Shown: in pieces, positions 59,011 through 64,000 of the stretch
How positions within the stretch are numbered: the stretch's first letter is position 1
Layout of the letters: each line of letters starts with the position of its first letter
Source of the DNA: Eupeodes corollae
Taxonomy: Eukaryota; Arthropoda; Insecta; Diptera; Syrphidae
Direction: 5' to 3'
Assembly: GCF_945859685.1 (NCBI RefSeq)
Contig: NC_079149.1
Span: forward strand, 128,862,065 to 128,926,064
DNA length: 64,000 nt
The notes under the pieces: model-generated
Databases searched by the model: none
Told to the model about the DNA's origin: nothing
The model's input: only the letters and a program-made list of their open reading frames with translations
Made by a program: the position numbers and the translations under genes

Positions 59011-59320
59011 GTGGAATTGCATAAAAAAGGACAAAAATTTGTACACATTTACTTGTCATTACATTAAATTGTCACAAAATTTTAAACGCTTAAGACAAAT
59101 TTTAAAGCCATTTTTAGCAAATTACTTAGCATAAAGGATGATTTAGCTACTTTTAAACGATTTGTGCAGAAGTAAAAATTACGAAACTTTAACTTTTAGC
59201 AATTTGCTAAAATCATTTAGTATCTGTCAATTAATCTTATAAGAGCAGTGGATGGAATGATCCATTCTATACATGGTTAAGAATTCCAATTAACAGGTCC
59301 GTTGAAGTTTTTTCGGGAGG

Positions 59321-60158
59321 TTCAGACCACATTAGGGACTTCATTTGCAGTCAATTGCCTTTTTTGAATGTAAATTTAGACCAAGGCAACTAATAAGTTT
59401 TGCAAGTGTCATAAACTTCAAGCTCGGAACTTTACTTCACCAACCTTTATACCTTCATTTGATCGTGTGAAAGTTGTACCCGTGGCATGATGGTTAGTGC
59501 GTTGGGCTGTCATGCAAGGGGTCTTGGGTTCAATCCCTGCCTGTGCCACCTTAATTTAAAAAAATAATTTTCGCGGGTACTGCCTCTTGCGAGGAATTGA
59601 CAAATCCTTCAAGAGTAATTCTTGTCATGAAAAAGTGCTTTCTCAAAACTAGCCGTTCGGATTCGGCCCAAAATTGTAGGTACCTTCCATTCCTGACAAC
59701 AGTACTCGCACACAGGAATGGTTGAGAGTTGTAAGTCACTAGGCCCTGGTTCACAACGGACTGTTGCGCCACCCCATTTGATTTTTTTTTTGATCGTGTG
59801 AAAACTACCAAACATTTAATTGTACAATTCCATCTCGACTTGAATTTTGTATTTTAAGAAAATATTACTTATTCCTTTTCCAAGTAAACAAAGAACCCTT
59901 TTACATAAAACATCAAATAGAATTGTGCAGACAAAAAAATAAATCACCCAATAATAAAGTTCAGCTCTCAGTTGAATAAAAAACTATGATTAGCTGTCAT
60001 TTTGACATAATTATGCTTGACTTGATAGTTAGGGAGATTTTTCTTGGCTAACATTCCAGTCAACTTTCCAATAAAGTTAATTTAATTGAAAGGCAATTTA
60101 TTGTCAGCTGGCCAATTAGATACTTGAAACTGGCCTTACTTGCAAGTCAAGTTCATGA
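59321..60158. mobile_element. MITE with TTCAGAC termini, second copy, split by a SINE
   Basis: Left TTCAGACCACATTAGGGACTT matches the right end of the copy at 38662-39173, and the sequence 59990-60158 matches that copy's other half reversed (AGATTTTTCTTGGCTAACAT, AGTCAACTTTCCA). Without the SINE and its duplication the length is about 507 bp, close to 512 bp. Confidence 0.78.
59458..59803 (+). mobile_element. tRNA-derived SINE with 15-bp target duplication
   Basis: The body is 59473-59788, flanked by the perfect direct repeat TTTGATCGTGTGAAA at 59458-59472 and 59789-59803. The head resembles a tRNA with RNA polymerase III promoter: A box TGGCATGATGG at 59483-59493, B box GGTTCAATCCC at 59527-59537, and a closing CTGTGCCACC. 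A tRNA-unrelated core follows. The last coherent block, AGGCCCTGGTTCACAACGGA then CTGTTGCGCCA (59741-59771), matches the 3' end of the RTE-like LINEs of this window at 26 of 31 bases (copy 50816-50846) and 27 of 31 (copy 62802-62832). The tail is T-rich instead of (TAAG)n. The perfect duplication indicates a fairly recent insertion. Confidence 0.85.
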
Positions 60159-60239
60159 ACTGTCACTGTTTTGACATGTTTTTTTGTAATAAAAGCGAAA
60201 GAACTGTTTAAAATTGTGTAGTAGCGAGTAAATTTGCTA

Positions 60240-61125
60240 ACAACCCTGACACATCTTGATTGGTATTGCGTACTGGTACTGCTTCCCACAATTCTTTCGA
60301 ATTCTTGGGTTTTAATTTATGAACGGCGTTCTTAAAATCACTTCACAAATTTTTGAAGGGGTTAAGGTCGGTGGATTGAGCGGGCCACTCCATAACGGAT
60401 AACTTCTTCTGCGTAAACCATAATTTTGCATTTTTTGACGTATACTTTGGGTCATAGTCTTGTTGGTATACCATTTCCTCTACAGCATAGGGTAACATAA
60501 ACTCCTCGATAATTCTCACATACTCAGTTGCATCAATTATACCCCCGATGGAATAAATAGGCCCGACCCCGTAGTATGAGTAACAAACCCATATCATAAT
60601 TTTTCCTACACCATGCTTCTCTGTTTTTATAGTGTACCGTGAATCGTTTGCTGCATTTTGGGGTCTTCTCACATATTCTCGACGACCCTTGGAACCGAAA
60701 AGGACGGCTTTGATTTCATCGCTCCACAGAACATTGCTCTACTTCTCTTTTGCCCATTCTCTATGCACTTTGGCAAACTCCATTCTCTTTGCCACATGCC
60801 TTTTCGTCAAGAATGGTACCTTACGTGGACTTCGGGCTGGTAACTTCGCTTCAAAAGATGTCTTCGTATTGTGACAGCGCTAACAGACAGTTGAAGTCCA
60901 TTTCTTATTTTCCAAGAGCCTATGGTAGGGATCTGTTTTTCTAGCTTTACAATTTTTCTGTCAGTTCTTTCAGTAGTCATCCTTTTGGGCCTCGCGTTTT
61001 CGGTTTATTTTGCCATTTTAAGGCGTTACTGAGCAGCCTAGGATGTCTTGAATATTTTGGTAGGTTTTTTCCTCCAAACGCAGTTTTCGAATTTCTTCTG
61101 TGCAAAGTCTTAACCGTCCCATTGT
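60240..61125 (-). pseudogene. Tc1-family (Bari-like) transposase, inactivated
   Basis: Read on the - strand from the ATG near 61123 (MGRLRLCTEEIRKLRLEEKT), it passes helix-turn-helix pieces, then VPFLTKRHVAKRMEFAKVHR, NVLWSDEIKAVLFGSKGRRE, then KTEKHGVGKIMIWVCYSYYG, VYQQDYDPKYTSKNAKLWF and WPAQSTDLNPFKNL. Early stops and at least two frameshifts break it. The catalytic Glu of the usual NPIENLW is replaced by Lys (NPFKNL followed by a stop), so it could not work even if the frame were open. The remainder to 60240 still reads NAVHKLKPKNSKELWEAV. Confidence 0.82.
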
Positions 61126-61555
61126 TTATTTTTGAGCTAATATTTATTTATTAATTTTTTATATGCTCGTATGTTACAAATACTTAAAACTTTAAATAGT
61201 GAAATATTTAATTATCGAAAAATAAAAAATTGGATTTTTAACACTTTTTACTTGTAAAATCAAGAGGACTGCTATTTTTATAAACACTCTATATCCAGAG
61301 AGTTGGAAATAATGTGTGTTCACCGGGAGAAGGAGAGTATAACTTTAAGCTAAAAGTCTCTAATATAAAAAGCACTGCTATTTGTATAAAGACAACTGTA
61401 TATAAAATATTGTTATCTAAATTTGTTCAAAAATCAAAGTTGGTTTTGACGTTTCGAATTTCTTGACAGAAAACAGCCTAAATTTAAAATTTTTAATACA
61501 TTTTAATTAAAGTTTTATAAATAACAACTTAGCTTACATAGAAATGTCATTTGCC
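61126..61555. other. Noncoding region beside the dead Tc1 element
   Basis: It holds two similar words, GGACTGCTATTTTTATAAAC (61266) and GCACTGCTATTTGTATAAAG (61372), which may be terminal repeats of the Tc1/Bari-like element. The other end of the element was not identified. Confidence 0.4.
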
Positions 61556-64000
61556 AATTCTTATGGGCATCAATGGCTTACAGACAGTCGAGTACGACAG
61601 TGATCACTGCGGATTGGCTGCTGTAATGCAGATTCCGAGCGAAAACATTCTTACAATTACAGTAAGATGCGCTGGCCTCGTTTGACCAACGCCCTAGCGA
61701 GAGAACTTCATTCTAGTGACATAGCCCCACCAAAGAACAGAAATCTGACAAATACAGAAATTGACAAACATTTACAGCAAATGGATGAAACAATAAAACG
61801 AGCGATGGAACAAACAATACCAAAGTACAAAGAACGGGACCAAATGGACGCTTACAGAAACGCGACTATTGATGCACTACGTAGGCACAAGAGTGGCTCA
61901 AAGACTCAAAAACTTGTACAGACGATTCCTTGGCAAATGCCATTATCGCCGAGGAAACGGGACCAATTCCCTTCTTAGTGACGAAGGTTGAGCTTCAGCT
62001 CATCTTCAATTCAATAAAAATAAAAAGTCAGCAGGTGTCGATGGTATATCCAAATTTGTACTAGGACATTTAATGATGGAAGCATTTGACTTTTACACCA
62101 CACTCTTCAATAATGCACTGAATAATTCATATTATCCAGTGCATTGGAAGACCGCTGTGTTCATCCTCTCCCGAAAAAGGGAAAGGACAACTCCAACACG
62201 TAAAATCTTCGGTCGATAAGTCTTCTTCCAAGCATCAGCAAAGTTTTCGAAAAAATCATCAATAGGGCTCTGTCTAAGTGGGCTACGGACAACAAAATAA
62301 TTCTGGATAAACAGTTCGGGTTCAAGGTGGGCCATGACACAATTCATACTGTGTCCAAACTCGTTTCTGATATCCAATGGAATAAATCAAAACAACAATG
62401 CACAGGTGGCAATGTAACTTCTACCACAACATTCTCAATTAAAAATGGTCTTCAACAGGGAGCGGTGAATTCGCCGATTCTCTTCAGCATTTACACCAAC
62501 GATCTGATAGGTAGTCTTACAAAGTCAATGCTTACAGAACGGCCTGAAAGGTTGAGGTTATTAGAATTCTCTTGCTGCGTGATTTCAACAAGATTCAGCG
62601 ATATTGCCACGACTGGAAACTGAAAATAAATGTCCAGAAGTCGGAGACAATTCTGTTCCGGACTCCGTTGGCTAGGGCCACGAGTGATACGTGCAAGAAT
62701 TGGCACAAGATGGTTATCGTTGATCTTCATGGGCAGCCATTAGCGAGCAAAAGTGTAGTGAAGTACCTCGGTATCTTACTTACTTACTTACTTACTTAAG
62801 GTGGCGCTACAGTCCTATGTGAACTAGGGCCTCACCCAACAAACTTCTCCATCTAGCTCGGTCCCTAGCTAGATGTCTCCAGTTTCGCGCTCCAAGTTGG
62901 GTGAGGTCACCTTCCACTTGTGCGCGCCACCTGATCCGCGGTCTTCCTCTACTGCGCTGCCCTGTGGGTGCGGATTCGAAGACTTTCCGGGCCGGAGCAT
63001 TGGTTTCCATGCGCTCTACGTGACCAAGCCATCTTAGTCGTTGGACTTTTACTCTTCTTGCTAAGTCTACGTCGCTGTACAGCCCGTACAGTTCGTCGTT
63101 CCATCTTCTCCTCCACTCCCCTTCGATGCATACGGGACCGTAGATCACACGAAGAACTTTTCTCTCGAAGCGACCCAAGGTGCTTTCATCCGCTTTTGTC
63201 ATGGTCCATGCTTCTGCACCGTATAGCAGGACGGGGAAGATAAGGGTCTTATATAGCAACACTTTGGTCCCTCGAGGGAGGACATTACTACTCAATTGCT
63301 TTCTTAGTCCAAAAGAAACAGCGGTTAGCAAGAGTTATTCTGCGTTTGATCTCAGCGCTGGTGTTGTTTTCTGTGTTTACAGCGGAGCCTAGGTAGACGA
63401 ACCTCAACTTCGGTAACCTCGGTATCTGGTTAGATCAATATTTATATTTCGACAGACATATAATATGTAAATGCTGCTCTGACCAGGACCAGAAATGGCT
63501 GTTTTTTAGCAGTCGGCTTGACCCCAGAGTGAAGGTAATTTGTTACATGGCCCTCGTACGGGCGATGATCGTTTATGGTTGTCCTGTGTGGTTCAACGTT
63601 GTCCCTTCCCAGATGGAGAAGTTTCGGGTGTTCGAGCGGCAGTGTTTACGACGCTGTACCAGCTTATATCGAACAGCCGAATCTTCTTTTGTGCATTATT
63701 ATTCCAACGAGGTCCTATACAACGGGGCTCGAATCAACAGAATTGACAATTTCGTGATAAAACTCGTTTGAGGTCAAAGAGCTATGCCTTCGACCAACAA
63801 TTTAATTTTGGGGGCGTTCTATCCGAACGGCGAGTATTTTGAAAGTGCACGCTTGAGCGGCTTCAATCCACCAGAGGCATTCCTCTTTTTAGATAGATGC
63901 GGTCTGATACAGGATAGATTGGCAGTTCCATTAATCTACCACGTCAGACGAAGAACCGTGGATAGGCGACTCCTGTACAAACCGGACGTTCGTGGCACAA
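61556..64000 (+). pseudogene. Jockey/I-like non-LTR retrotransposon, interrupted by an RTE insertion
   Basis: It starts near 61560 inside the endonuclease end and linker (MRWPRLTNALARELHSSDIA, KHLQQMDETIKRAMEQTIP, 61667-61850). RT follows: AGVDGISKFVLG near 62035-62070, HWKTAVFI and KKGKDN at 62142-62190, LLPSISKVFEKIINRALSKW (62224-62283), KQFGFKVGHDT and FSIKNGLQQGAVNSPILFSI (62438-62497). Then come CHDWKLKINVQKSETILF and VVKYLGI (62754-62775). The frame resumes after the insertion with LGIWLDQYLYFDRH at about 63418-63460 and VICYMALVRAMIVYGCPVWF (63535-63594). The YADD motif is lost in a deletion near 62550. Frames shift several times, so it is inactive, and it runs off the window end. Confidence 0.8.
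62777..63415 (-). pseudogene. 5'-truncated RTE-like LINE with 12-bp target duplication
   Basis: The insert lies between two copies of ACCTCGGTATCT (62765-62776 and 63416-63427). On the - strand 63331-62807 is open for 174 codons and encodes the ORF C-terminus: VSFGLRKQLSSNVLPRGTKV, LLYGAEAWTMTKADESTLGR and RPRIRWRAQVEGDLTQLGAR, ending DRARWRSLLGEALVHIGL. The 3' end has AGGCCCTAGTTCACATAGGA, GCGCCACC and a tail of (TAAG) repeats, reading as ACTTACTTACTT on the + strand at 62776-62796. It is the same family as 49270-50868. The intact C-terminal frame and perfect duplication show a young insertion; the 5' truncation is typical of incomplete reverse transcription. Confidence 0.9.

Noticed and set aside
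59473..59560. A functional tRNA gene
   Set aside because: A and B boxes are present, but the sequence continues into a SINE body flanked by a 15-bp target duplication and the cloverleaf is incomplete.

Overview
The window looks like a gene-poor, AT-rich piece of an insect nuclear genome, most likely a fly (Diptera). Signs of this are short introns of about 60 bp with GTAAGT/AG borders, Ly6-type genes with a phase-1 intron after the signal peptide, and a dense mix of Tc1/mariner, PIF-Harbinger, hAT-like, RTE-like and Jockey/I-like elements with many foldback MITEs. There is no operon structure, prokaryotic signal or CRISPR array. All assignments come from reading the sequence; no database was searched.

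Host genes. Two Ly6/three-finger genes lie on the + strand in tandem. The first has its signal-peptide exon at 30037-30121 and its mature domain at 41216-41616, across an intron of about 11 kb. The second starts at 57956, has a second exon at 58237-58322 and runs out of the window. Both split a codon in phase 1 directly after the signal peptide and share the spacing C-x2-C-x7-C, so they look like paralogs. Two further intact two-exon genes on the - strand (5065-6053 and 13958-14619) encode small putative DNA-binding proteins related to each other, either host genes or transposon accessory genes. A decayed HPF1 (histone PARylation factor) fragment with a surviving intron sits inside a terminal-inverted-repeat element at 15119-16703.

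Layout. 1-4.7 kb: a Tc1 element with an intact transposase inserted beside a Harbinger remnant (transposase 3' exon, convergent MADF-BESS gene), a 580-bp MITE in that gene's intron, and a hAT-like MITE with a perfect 8-bp duplication. 5-6 kb: first SANT-like gene. 7-13.2 kb: a rosa-type mariner with one nonsense codon nested in a long repeat, a decayed DDE transposase, a decayed RNaseH-bearing LINE and an internally deleted Harbinger. 14-28.7 kb: second SANT-like gene, HPF1-carrying element, four MITE copies and two copies of a 1.8-kb repeat with internal tandem units. 28.7-41.7 kb: first Ly6 gene, whose intron holds a complex tandem array (35.4-37.2 kb). 42-45.5 kb: a degenerate tandem-like repeat holding two retroelement pieces. 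49.3-50.9 kb: RTE-like LINE. 54.3-59 kb: repeat copies and the second Ly6 gene. 59.3-64 kb: a SINE nested in a MITE, a dead Tc1/Bari-like transposase, and a Jockey/I-like LINE interrupted by a 5'-truncated RTE copy with a 12-bp duplication.

The most noteworthy observation is a probable LINE-SINE pair. The tRNA-headed SINE at 59473-59788 shares its last coherent segment (about 31 bp) with the 3' end of the two RTE-like copies in the same window.
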